Source of the DNA: Lanius collurio
Taxonomy: Eukaryota > Chordata > Aves > Passeriformes > Laniidae
Direction of reading: 5' to 3'
Length of the DNA: 64,000 nucleotides
NCBI GenBank assembly: GCA_020086605.1
Contig: JACBWW010000007.1
Span: 20,987,572-21,051,571 of the forward strand
Made by a program: the position numbers and the translations under genes. This document shows, one piece after another, positions 48,036 through 61,667 of the stretch. Each line of letters begins with the position of its first letter. Position 1 is the stretch's first letter. The notes under the pieces are model-generated. The model was given only the letters and a program-made list of their open reading frames with translations. It ran no database searches and was not told the origin of the DNA.

Positions 48036-49482
48036 AAGATTTTCACAGGCTTTCTTCCTCCAAGCTGTTGATGAATTAAATGATCAATAAAATTCCAGAA
48101 ATCTTTAATAATAGTATGACTAGGTTAACACTTCCAATCCAAAAAATTCAAAATAAAAGCAAATCCTGCATGTCTTCTTGCCAAAATACAAGATTACCTG
48201 AGTTACTTAACTATTGTATGGAGCTTTAAGATCAAATTAAATGTTTTGTAAAATCCTCCCAAGACAAAAAAGATTTTATCTGCATTAAATTTGGAATAAG
48301 AGAGACCAAGTATTTAACCTTTAATAGGAAATCATGAATTTGTATCTCTAATGTCCTCTTTCTAATAGAGACTAGATGTTAACTGTTTGAGGAATAGATT
48401 TTGAAAGCGTTAGTCAAAATAATATTTACAATAAAATTTCTGACTCCATATCTTGTAAATTAAAGAGGAAAAAGTTCTCTTGTATTAGACCTCTTTGTTT
48501 GCTTTACTGGGAAGGGGATGATTTTCCACTATTAAAATTCAGTGTATTATACTGTGTATTAGTTTACAGCTCAGTGGATTGACCTAAGCAGATTTGATGC
48601 TCAGGTCTGTTACAAGACTGAAATGCATGATACCCTCTATGAAGAAAACAAGAAAGAAGTTAGAAATAAGCAAGAATTAGAACAAATGTCAGCTCAAAAT
48701 GCACATTAAAATGCTACTGTGACTTGTGCAAGTGGTGTATGGTGACATTGTCACTTCTATGAGATCAAGGCTTGAGGTCCTTCTCTCTCCAATGGGCAAG
48801 TGTGCAAGGAATAAAAATGAGACCTAGGTGGAACTACAGGGCACCAGGAGTTACCCCTACAGACTGTAAGGAGTGGCTGGAAGAAGTTACGGGTAAAAGG
48901 ATATCTTTTCTCTAAAGAAAAAAAAAGCTAAAATTTTTCCTAGGAATATGAAAAGTAGTTTTTCTATAAAAGTTTTGACACTGGTGCAGCTCATGTGCAA
49001 TAAAAACAAAAGCCTGAGAAGTGGACACTTTCTACACCATGGCTTCCTTACTCCTTGTACATGTGAAATCGCTTTCCTGGAAATGGAAATGTTAGTGAGG
49101 AAGGCCAGTGCACATCTTTATTATGGATTGATGTAGGATCTGGATAGGAGCAGTATTTCCGTTGAGATTGAATGTATATAAATCCAAAATTCCCGTTCCA
49201 AACTCTAAAATTCGAAGCAAAATACTGTCTGAATACTAACTGTAGAGCCCTTTTTCTAGTAGCCACATGGCACATGAGAATCTGGCAATAGGCTGGAACT
49301 TCATTTTTCTCTTAGTCACTTCTGATTCCTTTCAGCTTGCACTACATTTCCATAAACAGTGATTTCCAGTGAAACTGTGCCGGTCAAAAAATATTAAAAT
49401 CTGTTTCTGTGGAACACTCTTGTCTTTCATGGCACCAGATAATAAAGTTTGGAAAAGAAAAAAGAGTTTTGAAGCATCCTGT
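48036..49482. other. Anonymous AT-rich DNA
   Basis: No recognisable gene or element. A modestly GC-richer patch at 48,740-48,890 could not be assigned. Confidence 0.5.
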
Positions 49483-49958
49483 CACAGACTCACATAATCA
49501 GCTAGTCTGGAAATGACCTCTGAGGTCATGGAATCCAACCTATGACTGAACACCACCAGTCTTTCCTTAAATACCCCCGGGGGTGTGATTCCACCATATC
49601 CCCGGGCAGTCCATTCCAATATTTAGTCACTCTTTCCATAAAAAAATTCCTCCCAATATCCAACTTAAACTTCCCATGGTGCAACTTGAGACTGTGTCCC
49701 TCCGTCCTGTCCATTGCTGCCTGGGAGAAGAGGCCAACCCCCACCTGGCTACAGCCTCCTTTCAGGTAGTTGTAGAGTAAGGTCACCCATAAGCCTCCTT
49801 TTTTTTCAGAGTAAAAAACCACAGCTCTATCAGCTGCTCCTCAGAGAATTTACTCTCCAGACCTTCATCATCTTTGTCATCCTTTCCTGGACTTGATCCA
49901 GCACAAAATTGTCATTGAATTGATGGCCCCAGAATTGGACACAGCACTTGAGATAATT
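49483..49958 (-). mobile_element. CR1 LINE 3' fragment, well preserved
   Basis: The plus strand runs through GGAAATGACCTCTGAGGTCA near 49,509, CAGTCCATTCCAATATTTAG near 49,607, TTGAGACTGTGTCCCTCCGT near 49,686, CTGGGAGAAGAGGCCAACCC near 49,721, CTTTCAGGTAGTTGTAGAGT near 49,760 and CAGAATTGGACACAGCACTT near 49,930. These are the consecutive blocks of the CR1 3' UTR and ORF2 end, all reverse-complemented. Conservation is good compared with other copies here. The outer 3' tail is degenerate (CACAGACTCACATAATCA at 49,483). The minus-strand frame at 49,526-49,822 keeps a CR1-like stretch (LKLHHGKFKLDIGRNFFMER) but is not a complete protein. Confidence 0.9.
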
Positions 49959-50439
49959 ATGTACATTATGTTTATTTTTATGTAAATATATCAACATTAT
50001 TTTACTTTGTATATCCCTTTTTTCCACAATTTCATCAAAATTTGTACACTCTCCATTTTTAACTGTTTAGAAGTTCTGACTGTATTTCTTTAGAATTAAA
50101 ATTATTATTTCTTTGCTTGAATTCACTTTTCCATACTGAAGTCAAAAGATTCTAGCCCTAGTCTATCTCTATAACTTTTGCACTTTCTGGACTGCACATT
50201 CATGTTGTCATGAGATTAAAAGCTTAGTCAAAACTTTTTTTTTATCATCAAGACTCCCTTTTTGTTGTTAAGCCCCTTGCTTCAGGCAGATTCTGATATG
50301 CTTTATTAAATGTCATTAGGTGCTCTGCAAACACATTAACCATATGTACTGAGAATTTCTGAAAGCTTGGTCAGAGTTTTATTAAATTAATGCAATATCT
50401 CATAAAAACTGAACATGCCATGAATTATCTTTTCTAAAT

Positions 50440-50900
50440 TGCTTTCCAGGGATGTGCCAGGGAATTGCAGTTCAGTGGAGGCAAGGATACCACAGATTGG
50501 CATCCTTAGGTCCAGCAAGTGTAATCCCACTAGGCACAAACACACACAATGGACATGTAAGGATATATACACACCCAACCTCACACAACAGCACAAACAG
50601 GAACAGTCAGCACTCAAACACAGACAACACCAATGGCTTCATCTTGTTCTCCTGTCTAATCAGGATAAAAGTCTGCTAATGGGAAATACACATATGTGTA
50701 CACATAGGTGCAGTGTGGATCCCTGCAGCAACAGAGCTCAAACACCCACTAGCTGCCCCTGTAACCCAGTCTCCTCTCCACCTCAGGGCCCCTAGGACTT
50801 CTCTCACTGAGCAAAGGAGTAAAATGGAGCAGGGCAAAATTTGGGGACCCCCATCTGTCATCATTCCTCTGTCCTCCTTTGTCTGTGGACCTTAATCTTT
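50440..50900. other. Unassigned CA-rich and GC-richer island
   Basis: The first half (50,530-50,650) is rich in irregular CACA and ACAA units. The second half is GC-richer with runs such as CAGTCTCCTCTCCACCTCAG. Overlapping open frames on both strands (for example 118 codons plus at 50,439-50,795) reflect the composition. It could be an old LTR or another repeat, but I recognise no family-specific block. Confidence 0.4.
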
Positions 50901-51146
50901 CTGCCAGATGTACTAAGCAAAATGTATAGAACATACTATATTGTGATTTGTTTTTTAATAAAGCTGAGGGACCTAACCCTCTGGTTTATTAGGAGTATTA
51001 AGGGAACTTAAGTCCATGTTTTAAAATACAGCTTTATTTATTAAAATGTTAAAAACCTTGGAAAATGGCAATACAGGGCTAAAATAAAATATAAATTTAT
51101 AAGGTATTTTTATCAGGAAAGAACAATATTCCTTCAATCTACTTAA

Positions 51147-51188
51147 TTTTTAATATTATTTTTAAGTTTTTAATATTATTTTTAAGTT
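51147..51188 (+). repeat. 20-bp AT-rich tandem duplication
   Basis: Two copies of a TTAATATTATTTTTAAGTTT-type unit lie head to tail. Confidence 0.8.
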
Positions 51189-52925
51189 TTAAAAGAATAC
51201 ACTCCAAATGAAGCCAATCATCCACCACCAACACACACACCACCACTCCAAGTTAGAAATATATTTCATGATACTATTTAGGAAAGGAATCACCGAGATT
51301 TTTCTTTAGACATAATACTCTTATCAGGCTTGGAGTCTGTCATTGACTGCTTCTTTCAGGAAACACTTTAGAAATGTGCTGTGAACACTCCTGTTTGAAC
51401 TACTCCTATTAATTTTAGTTGGCTTTGGATTGAGACCACAGAATTCTCATTATTACCGTAAGTTTGCTATTTGATGAAGGAATTCTGTGGACAGCTTACA
51501 AAAGCAACCAATGTGTGTGTCACTCTGTGGAATTGTCCAAAGGATTGCAAAAGACTGACAAGCAGTGACTGTGCCACAATAAAGTCTCTCATTTAATCTA
51601 TTATGGATTATTGTTACATATATTCTGGCACAGCGATGAAAAATAAAATATTTTTGAATCTCCCTCATAATTTATAAACTTTCCTTTTATTCTTTTACTT
51701 TATCCTTTTACCATTATCTCCTCAATAAAAGGAAAGAACTTGTCTACCTATTTGTTGTATTTTTTTACTCTGTCCCCATCCTTTATACTAATCTGTGTCT
51801 TTTTTGTCCTTGTTCTCTATTTCATTTTTACTCCTGCTTTATAAATATTCTAAGAAGTTATTCATTTTCTCCCATCTGAAACAGTAATTTTTAAGCTATT
51901 AGTTTCCAGCATAACAACTGGAAAGCAAATGCAATTGCTATTCTTTCACAACAAAAATCTCAGACCACTTACATAATTTGGGGATTTTAATCAAGACATG
52001 TAAGTCCATACCCCATACCCCCTTGATCTACAGAAACTAAAACTCACCATGTGCAGACATACTGTACCTTTATGTTTCAGCAACAGACTGTTTTAGAGAC
52101 TAACAGAAACCAGAAAGATTAAGAATTATTCTACTCTTTCTATTGACAAGATCAATTAATGAACATAATTTTCAAAATTGTTCTAGCAGGCTATCAAAGT
52201 AGATTGGCACTTTTTCAAAATCCTATGTGCACCAAAGTCTTCTTTACATCAGGTTACTGCTGTTAACAGAAATCTTTGTATTTAATCCAGAAATGTCAGC
52301 CTTTTAGGATACTTACTGTCATTTAGTTTTACATTGTCATTTATGCTGCCTGTTGCACAATGCTGGGCAAACTATTAAACAGCCATCCCATCATTACATA
52401 TTCAAGATTGCAAATTAAATATGGGAAATTTTTTGTGCAATACTTCTTTATGATATTGAGAACAGTTCTTCTGCAATGGAATGCTTGAATTACAGTGAAA
52501 ACATGCAATAAATGTAGCAGCACGATTATTCTGTGATTCATTCCCTTCAAGGTGAACATTTTTAATACATTATTGAAATAAAAACCAAACAAATACCCCG
52601 CAACCTGCAAATATTTGTGATTCTTCAACAGACCATATCCTACTGTTATTAGGACTCTAAGTATTTCTCATGTGCTGGAGATCATCTGGTGTTCAGTGAA
52701 AAGATCTTTTTTCTTTTCATTTTTTAATGCCAGTTTGAGCTGTTATTGTCCATCTCTTTCATTGTTAAGCTGTTGGAAAATTCATACAGACTACAACATG
52801 ATAAATAATAGTAGTCTTTGTTCTGTTCCTTAATTATTAAGATAATAACTTATTTCTCTGTCATTCTCAAACCTCTAATTGAAATCCTCCTGTTTTCTTA
52901 CCTTCAGAGTGGCCAAAATTTTATC

Positions 52926-52943
52926 TTTTTTTTTTTTTTTTTT
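52926..52943 (+). repeat. Poly-T run (T18)
   Basis: Eighteen consecutive T residues; no associated element seen. Confidence 0.85.
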
Positions 52944-55034
52944 CTGAGAACATAATAATGAGATATACCTTGTACAAACTATTACTTCCTCTTCATTTTG
53001 ATTCCTATGAAATCATGAAAAAAAAAAGGGTAAGTTTAAAACAGGCCTCAAAAGATGTAGTAATTAATGTTGTGAAAGTGCTAAGGACTTCCTTTTTGTA
53101 AGCATGACACTTCAAGTTATAAAAAATGAAGGACTGAGACAATCTAGCTGTCTTACTAAGTACAAATGTGGAAAGAAAGGGAAAAAATAGACATCTGTGC
53201 TCTCTAAATGAGGAAATGAGATAAACATGGATTCTTCCCTCCAACTTCAGATATCTGAAGAGTAGACCTACATCAAAGATAAGTGCCTAGACTCCTGTGG
53301 GAAACTGCTTTGACCTAAATGGCTTCAATTTCGATCTCTTTAGCTCATAATGTTGCAGTCTCTCCCTTCAGTTCATAACCTTCCACCCACATGGCCCTAA
53401 AATACCATGGTAACTACCTCTTACCTTCATGTTCCAAAGTCTGCTAAACCATCTTATTTTGCAATTCCTACTAGCACAAGGAAACTCTTGGTGACTGTTA
53501 AAAATAGAAATATGGCTACAGTGAGAGTTCGAAGAAGTGGTTCCAAATAATGTTTATATTGTTTTGGTTTTTCTCCCCCATTTTACAGATCCTTCTTTGT
53601 AACTTTTGCAAACTTACACTACAGAACAAACAGAATCTAGTAGATTAGCATTAGCAAAGTATCCATAAGGACTTCACAATAATGCTCATAGCTTTTAAAG
53701 TAAATTAGCTCTGCAAAATCTGCAACTGGTCAAAGCACGTTCTTCTTGAGCACTCTCACTATAAGAAATCAGAACAATAAGATTGTGATACTGTGGAAAT
53801 TATTCTGTCAGTTTAGACTAGATTTTTGGATGGAGTGGTTGCTGGACCAGGGAAATTTGCCAAGAAGAGGATATTCATCTAGCGACATACTCATTTTTTG
53901 TCTTTGTTTACTGGTCACAAGGAAGATACTTTCCTCTCTTTTTTTCTTCTCCCTTTCTCCTTTTTCAAGTTCTGCCCATTCATTTGTGGGTTTAGCTTTT
54001 TTCCATCATCTTTGAAGATAATTTTTACTGCTACAGTGGATGGGTGGCATCAGGTACAGGATCCACAAACAAACTGTTATTCATCTTGCCTGTCCCAAGA
54101 TCCTCTGTGGAATCTTTTGCAGTTGAAGAAGAGAGAAAGGCACTTCCTAGGGCCTGATTTTTCTGATCTTAATGTAGAAACCTAAGACAGATCAGATTAA
54201 TTGGTCCAGAATGCTTATCTTTCTTCTCTGATTTTAAAGGAAATTCTTGATGACTGCTTAAAATATAAATATATCCTCTACAGACACCTGAACTTACAAA
54301 TAATGATTTAACTTTATGTAGTCTTTCAATTTTAATGGACTATTAGAACTTACACATCCTGCTCAGGACAAGTAAATCATTTGCATGGTTTATCTCAGTC
54401 TTTCTGATAGATATAGTACTATATATATGTAGTACCAGGATGGCTGTGAAGAAGAAATCGGTTAATGAAGGGAGCATGGCTGACATAATATAAGAAAGGT
54501 TCCTGATAATTTCAGAAACTGTGATGGATAAGCAGTCCTATGTAAATGGGACTTGAAACTGACTGGACTGTTCCACTCTGAGGGGAATGTTAAATGGTTT
54601 GACTGATTGGCAGCTCTCAGTGAGCAGACATACACCAAAATGGAGCCCAGCAATGAACTGACACTGAATAATAGGGAACAATTAAAATGCCACTGTTAAT
54701 CCAGAGAGACTCTGCTAGCAGAAACATGCTGAACTTCAGTTCAACAAGAGGACTTCTTATCATTTCCCTCTTCATGTTTCTGGAGAAGTCGTACCTGGAG
54801 TAAAATCTCTCCCCCCTGCCCAGGCTGTTATAAGAATGATGCTGAATGTCCAGACTCAGTTACTGTGGTAGTTAAGAAGCTGAGCATGTGATGTTAAGGA
54901 AGAGAGTTACTTAGCTCAGTGAGCAGAGGCTACGGGACCGTGCAAAATCTGCATAAATCTTCTTGAAGAAACAAAATGATGAAGCAAAACTGTTCTTGTT
55001 ATTGACAAGCAAAACAGAAATGGGAAATTTTTGT

Positions 55035-55275
55035 GGTTTGTGTGGTTTACACTGGACATTAGGAAATAAAAAATTCTTCACTGGCAAGTGAGTGCAGAAG
55101 TGCTAAAAAGTCTAACCAGGGAGATTGTGGAGATGCACATCATTCAAGGTTTTCAAGTCCTGGCTAGAAAGTCTTAACCATAAGCACTCATCTAAACAGT
55201 CTAGTAAAAATCGGAGTCATGGTTAGACTATTTCCCTGGGTGAACTGATCTTGAGTGGCAATCATTGGTGACAGT
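55035..55275 (+). mobile_element. Old CR1 LINE 3'-UTR fragment
   Basis: ACACTGGACATTAGGAAATA near 55,049 and AAAATTCTTCACTGGCAAGT near 55,070 correspond to the CR1 block that follows the ORF2 stop. Then comes CCAGGGAGATTGTGGAGATG near 55,117, and a degraded CATTCAAGGTTTTCAAGTCC segment matches the next block. Similarity ends before the terminal tail. No coding sequence is present and divergence is high. Confidence 0.7.
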
Positions 55276-58200
55276 ACTCTTTCAGGCAGAAAGTAGGACT
55301 CAAGAGATATCCTAAAGCTCATTTCCATGATCATTTGTATGCTTCTGTTATTTTAAGATTATTTTATTTGTTGTTTCTTTTTGCAAAACTATTACTCATT
55401 TTAATGTAACCTTTCACCACAAATAGTTGCACCTTCACCTTCATGTGTGAAATGTATGGCGTTCCTCACAAGGGGAGAAAGCACAAGAGAGAATTAAAGA
55501 TAGAATGTACAAGTCCTTCACAGGTTGAAAAACTATTCTATATATTATTTTTTAGAAGAAAAACAACAGAGCACCGGTGACAGAAAAACGTTGTCCAAAG
55601 GAACTCCAGTTTGATTAGCCTAATACTAGAGTGACTGAACAGTTATTTAGGAATTTTTACTAAAAAATAATGAAAATTAAAAATTACTGTTAATGCTTTC
55701 AGAAATGTCTAATGAAAATTAGGCCACATCAAGTACCTTTTGTTTTCCTACTTATTTGTTTCTGGACAGATTATAAAGGTGTATAAAAAAGTGTGATGAC
55801 CTAAAATGCATCTAATTAGGAATACTTTGTAATTTTACATATATCTATTCAATTGAGTTAATCGGTACTTTTAGGTTAAAAACAGCTTTGCTGACAGATC
55901 TCCAAATGCAGTCGTTGGAGCAGAAAACTGCTCTTTTCTCTTTCCCAATGCTTTCACTGCTACCCAGTTTATAAAATGTCTCTGCAATAAAATTTTCATG
56001 TGACACACATTTATAGGCCAGTAAATAAAAAACAGTTATAAATTTTATGGAGTGATCCAAACTATTCCAATAAATGAGCAGTGTTGAGCCAAACATATTT
56101 TAGTAGAAGAATCTTAATATAATAACACTTTTGGTGCAAAGAACATAAACAATGTTTTTAGGACAGGGAACTTCAGGCAAGGTTAACAACAACTCAGAGA
56201 ATAATTTGAGGGTGTTCATAAACGGCCGTTTTGCCACGAATTCTATGTTAAGTGTTGCAGCTGGTTTAAAGGTTACTGTAGTCCTTCAGAGACTTTTTTT
56301 TTTTTTTAATGGAGAGGAAGAGAATTGGAAATCTTGTTTCTACAATGTTGTGTCTGATTGAGATGACAAAACTTCAATAAGAAGTAGAGAAGACAGTAAA
56401 AAGAAGAAATATAAGAAGTATTTAAATACCAGGAGAAGGCCTTAGCTGTGAGACTTGAAGGCTTCTGTCTGGTTATTTTGTAAGATAAGTATGGGAAACA
56501 GAACTTAGTCACTATGCACAACGTCTAAGCAATCACAATCCTTTTTTAAGTCTTGTAGATAAAAGGATGATATGATCCAATGCCTTGAATTTAAGGTTAG
56601 ATAAAATTAAGCTTTAAATAAGATATGACTTCCTAGCAGTGAAGATAATTAAACACTGAAACCTTCACCACAGGTGGCTGTGGATAAGCCAAGAACTGGA
56701 ATTTAAAATGAGATCAGATAGCTTTCAAGAAACATAATTTTGACTTTTGGAATCATTCTGCCAATATTCTTTCATAGAACACAACTTTTGATGATCATAG
56801 ATTTACTTTTGACACTGATGTTTGAACATAGGTTTGCATATGAAGTGAATAGAATGTCATAATTAAATACATTGAAAAGGCCTTAGGACACCAATATTTA
56901 ACTAAACACAGTACTCTCTTCTAATCTGATCCAAGAAGAGAGCATCTACTGCTGTTAGATCTAAAGTCTATTTAGCTAGCTTAGTATCCTATCCTTAAGT
57001 GGAAAAACATGATTATAGTTTTTATGAGAGCTTGTTTATAAGCTGAGCAGGTTTATTAATTCCCCAGAGAATGGAAGTTCTATACAGCTAAAATAAATGG
57101 TATGTGTGTTCTGTAACAGTAAGAAAATATAGATCAGTGACTAAATATGTCACTGTTGCAACTCTTCTGATTCATTCAATAACAATAACTATTTTATGAA
57201 GTTTTGCTCATTAGAGGAAGTATGCTTTCTCTGACCTTCTTTTTCTGGCTTACATGCCTGTAGAAACCCTACTTATTATTCTTTACATTATTTTCCAAGT
57301 TCAGCTCCAGCTACACCTTTGCCTTCGAGACTCAATCCCTCACAAGCAGGCAGCATCCCTATAGTCTTCCCAGGGCATCTGCCCTTCTTCCACTTTCTGT
57401 GCAATTCCCTCTGCCCCTTAGCTTAGACAGCAAGTCTTGATTCAACCATGCTGGTCTTTTGCCTTCCTTTCCTGATTGCTTACCCCTGGGAACGGAGAGA
57501 TCATAAGCTCTATGAAAAGTTCAGCCAATATGAGAGGTGTGTCTTCAGGAAATTAAGTTGTTTAATTCTTTTTTATTAATCTAGCAAATGGAATCTTTCA
57601 TCCACCATGGGTTTGATCTAAGGACTTTTTTGTGTTGTGTATTTTGTCCCATTTTTTATCTCCTACATTTTTTTTCTTAAACAATGAAGCATGCAGCAAA
57701 GTTACCTCCAGAGGCTGTGACAAAATCTTGACAATCTTAAATACAAATTTTCTTGACTTTCAGCTTTGAATTCTTATGTATATATTTTTGGTCCTTATTT
57801 GTATTAGACTCTTTTCAGTGCAAATCTCAACTGATTTTGCTTTCACTTTTGATAAGGTAGATAGCTATCAAGAATATTCATTCTTCTCAATTTGTACTTT
57901 TGGCAAGCAGGATGAATTGTTTTTCATGACCCACAGTAAATGTGGGTGCAATTTTACCCCATTACAAGTTTCTAAAAGTTAAGATGTTCAGGACGTGATA
58001 AGGATCTCAATTCCCTGTGAGTGATGGAGAGATGCAGGTGATGCTCAGGTCATTCAAATCAAGGTAATTGTTTTATTCTTTTAGTCATATTTTCAAACCT
58101 GAAATCTCCTGGAGATGGCTATACATTCTTGCAAGCTTAAAATACATCCACAAAGACACAGAGTTCATTGTCTTTTATGGGGATAAGAACTTTTGACAAA

Positions 58201-61039
58201 CTTTGACATTTGCTGAATAGCACATTTTAATTTTAAGTCACACATTGTTATTCTATACCTGAATTAAATCTGAAGTAGTATATCTGGCAGGCTGCCCAGG
58301 GTTTCTGAATACTGATAAACATTAGAGTTTAGCTAGATTGGTTTTCATTCCCATAAGTTGATAGCTTTTTTACTGAAATTCTAATTCAGAGAAAAAGACA
58401 GCATACTAAAAATCATATAAGCAATTTGGCTATGACAGAGAACAGTATGACAAACAAAATGGGTACAAGAGAACAAAGGAATTAAAAGTAAGAATGGTAG
58501 AAGTTTTCAGAGCAATCAGAATATTTTAATGTTTAGTGATATTGTAATATATATCTGGGGGGTTTTAGCTGGCTTTAGTTTTAAGAATTTTGAGGCCAAA
58601 TCTAAGAAAGGAAGATGGACAACAGAATTTTAGCTTAGGCAATAATTGGTAAAAAAGTTACATACTGTGTGAAGCTGAGCACAAAACTTTTATGTGCTAA
58701 TGGAATATCTTAGTTGCATAAGAAGCAAGTAAATATTTGATAAATGTAAATATTTTGGGAGAATAATCTTGCTTTTAATAAATACCCAGTATTGTGTAAC
58801 TAAAGTTGAATGTCCCATACATTATGTATTTTTGTCTTAACTTAGATCAAAGTTTCAGAGATGTGAGGATTTTAAAATTACTAACTGATAAGGTGACAAT
58901 TTCTACTTTATTTCTTATGTGATGTTTCCTAGTAAATGGCTCAGGCAATAATCCATTATTCTTACTATCAGAGGTTAATGAATTAGCAAAAAATACCTTG
59001 ATTCTGAATAATGGTATCAAAATTATTCGGTAAAGAGAAAATCATAGGAAGTGATTATAATAATCAATAAAGTTTTTATTGGCCATTAAAAGATAAACTA
59101 GTTTATACATAGGAGCAGAAGATGTACTGAGATATAAACCTAATAAAAAAAAAAAACCATGAAAATAATCTAGATTATACTAGATTTACAAAAATTGTTT
59201 CAGGGAGGAGAAAAAAGGGAAAAAAAAGCTATATGATTCAGTGAAACTATTTGGTGGAATGTACAGACTAAACACAGATATGATGCAAATAAAGTGATTA
59301 GAACCAACTACCAGTATGTTGTGCGGTAGGTCAGATTCATCTTATCCTGTTCAGCAAAATGTAATCATAGAAAGATGACTTCCTGAGCTAATTGCTGCTC
59401 AGGGAAATGTTTTTCTTTAAGGGTTCATAAAAAGCCATGAAGACAAAATGTGAGGCCATTTTTCAAAGAGTCAGTCTTTTGCCCAGCTCAGTCTAGATGC
59501 TGAGCACTTCTGGAAACCATGCGTGAGTCATAAGGTTTTGATCATCTTTATCCAAGTTTTGATACATATTTGGCATCCTGAGATTTGAATGTATTTTGTA
59601 ATGGGGGCATACACTGTGTGTACTTCACATATATACAATGGCTGGGTAAGGGGAACCTAGAAAGAAATTTAGTATTTTTGTGATTATAATTCTGTATACT
59701 TAAGTTTTACAAGTTACTGCGGGAGACTATGGGACAGGCTTTAACATATTATTCTCAGTACAGTCAAGCTATAATTCTCTATTTTGCCAGTTGAGGCTGT
59801 GTTTGCAATCTAAACTCCATGTTTTGTAGTTAGCTTTCTAAAGGAATCCAAATCAAATTAGGTGTCTCCTGCATAGATGCTGGTATCTCATTTTCCTTTA
59901 ATGAAACAATTTATCTTGCTGTATTAGGAAGCCTCTTCTAAACTTACATCAGCCTTCTAAAAGACAAAGAAATTTGCTTAAAAGAAAATACAAGGTAGAG
60001 TGTTTTCCTGAAAATATCTTTAAAAAAAAATATTGCATATACATTCTGAAGCATTATACCAGCATGTGTGATCTTTAATTCTTCCATAATGTTAAAGATG
60101 CATCTCAGAAACTGTAGGACACAGAATTATTTTGATTTAGATAAAAAACCAGAAAATAATTCACAGACCTATATTTCGACTTCACAGTTGCTCACATTTT
60201 GTCAAGAAATTTTGATTAGCCAATCTATTGTTGTCACGGTCTTGTTGAATGAAGAATATGTGTTCACTACCTAGCGACATGGAGTTTTTGTCTAGGTATT
60301 AGTGAAAGAGTATTCACAGATGTCTGGGTTGCAGAGAAGGGGGGAGAGGTTTAGTGCTGTGTGGTTTTGTCCCTCCCTTACCGGAAGATGAGGGGGAAGG
60401 GCAGGGGCTTATTTGGAGTTTAATTTCCTTCTGGTGTTGAAAACCAGCCTGTCTGATTGGAACCCAATGTGGGCCTCAAGAGAGAGGCTGAGATAAAAAT
60501 TTAGATCAAAGCATTTGTGTATCAGGTACAGAACATTTGCTTCACATTATTGGACTGATCTAATTACCCTGTGGCAAAAAATGTTCTGAAAAGTCATAAT
60601 ATGCACAGATAAACTGAAGCCATCTCATGACTCAGTAGCGACTGTCAGTGGTTTAAAAAAAATGCCCTATGCATTCATGTGCTTTGTGCATTCTATGACT
60701 TGTATATTGTGATAAACTACGAAACTAACTCACTTCTACAATGCCCAGTCACACATATGTAATGCAAATTATACATGTGTGCCACATAGAACAATATAGG
60801 CAAAGTTTAATGAAAACAGGGTGATAAGCACTTGTAGCAATATACATTTAAAATAAGACAGAATGGAGCAGATCTAGAGGTGTAGATAACCAGGGCTCCA
60901 GCTTTCAGTCTTGAAGGAAAGATTTGTTCTCTATAAAATTTTAGATTTTAAAAGCAGCATTTTCTTGTGTGATGGATTTGAAAACTCCATGTCATTTAGG
61001 AGGGATGGAGAAAGGTTTTGTTGCCAATCATAACACTTC
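55276..61039. other. Anonymous AT-rich DNA
   Basis: No recognisable gene or element in almost 6 kb. A small CpG-containing patch (AAACGGCCGTTTTGCCACGA) at about 56,220 stands out, as do pyrimidine-rich DNA at 57,300-57,480 and a GC-richer patch at 60,330-60,480. Open frames do not exceed 83 codons. Confidence 0.5.
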
Positions 61040-61667
61040 ACCCCCGCCAGAAATACTTCTTCAAACTGATCTGTGCTCCACAGGACACAGTACTACATGA
61101 AGTTCTCCAATATAGTTCCTTTCTGTGGGACACAGTTCTGCAGGAATTTCTCCATAAAGGGTCCTTTCCAAAAGGACCAGTCCTTCAGGAAAAAAATTAT
61201 CCGGTATGGGTACCCCATGGGCCTCAGTTCCTGACAGAAAACTTGCCCCTGCATAGGCTTTCCATGAGCTCTCTTGTGGATGTCTGCTCTGGTAGGATTA
61301 TTCCTGGACTACAGGAAAACAGCCTGCATGGTCTTCTTCTTGGGCTTGAGGGGAATGTTTGTTTTTATACCTAGAGCACCTTCTTCCCTCCTTCACTGAC
61401 CCAAGTTTCTGCTGGGCTGTTTCCTTCAGGTTTTTTTTTTTCATTTTCTTGCACAGCTACTGCACAGTGTTTTTTACACTTTCTTAGATATGTTACCAGA
61501 AATGTGACATCAACATTGCTGGTGGGATCAGCTTTGGCAAGTGGTGGTTCTGTTTTGGACCTAGCAAGAGTGGTCTGTACCCAACATGGTATCTCATAAT
61601 CTCTTCTCACACAGGACACTCCTGCAGCCTCCTGCTACCAAAACCTTGCCATATAAACCCAGTACAG
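61040..61667 (-). mobile_element. Avian endogenous retrovirus LTR, minus strand, 3'-truncated
   Basis: On the minus strand the element starts TGTACTGGGTTTATATGGCA (from 61,667) and continues into AGGTTTTGGTAGCAGGAGG, the well-known start of a widespread bird LTR. Further blocks, read on the plus strand, include GATCAGCTTTGGCAAGTGGT near 61,528, GTTCTGTTTTGGACC and CCTCCTTCACTGACCCAAGT near 61,387, all of this family. The part between 61,060 and 61,360 consists of degenerate repeats of about 43 bases, also typical of it. The far end, which should hold the poly(A) signal and the terminal CA, is missing, so the element is truncated. The 118-codon plus-strand frame (61,018-61,374) runs antisense through the repeats and is not a gene. 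Confidence 0.85.
61065..61300 (-). repeat. Degenerate ~43-bp tandem repeats within the LTR
   Basis: Successive units contain GGACACAGTACTACATGAAG, then GGGACACAGTTCTGCAGGAA, then GGACCAGTCCTTCAGGAA, then CTCAGTTCCTGACAG, each followed by a TTCTCCA-like spacer or its remnant. Spacing is about 40-45 bases. The pattern belongs to the LTR, not to a separate satellite. Confidence 0.7.

Larger units (their letters stand above)
49959..55034. other. Anonymous DNA, mostly AT-rich
   Basis: No gene or transposon assigned. Exceptions to the bland composition are the CA-rich then GC-richer block at 50,440-50,900, a tandem copy of a 20-bp AT-rich unit at about 51,147-51,188 and a T18 run at 52,926-52,943. 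All open frames are under 120 codons. Confidence 0.5.

Noticed and set aside
50439..50795. A 118-codon plus-strand frame rich in His, Gln, Thr and Pro.
   Set aside because: The residues mirror the CA-rich composition of the DNA; there is no domain and overlapping frames exist on both strands.
61018..61374. A 118-codon plus-strand frame.
   Set aside because: It runs antisense through degenerate repeats of a minus-strand LTR.
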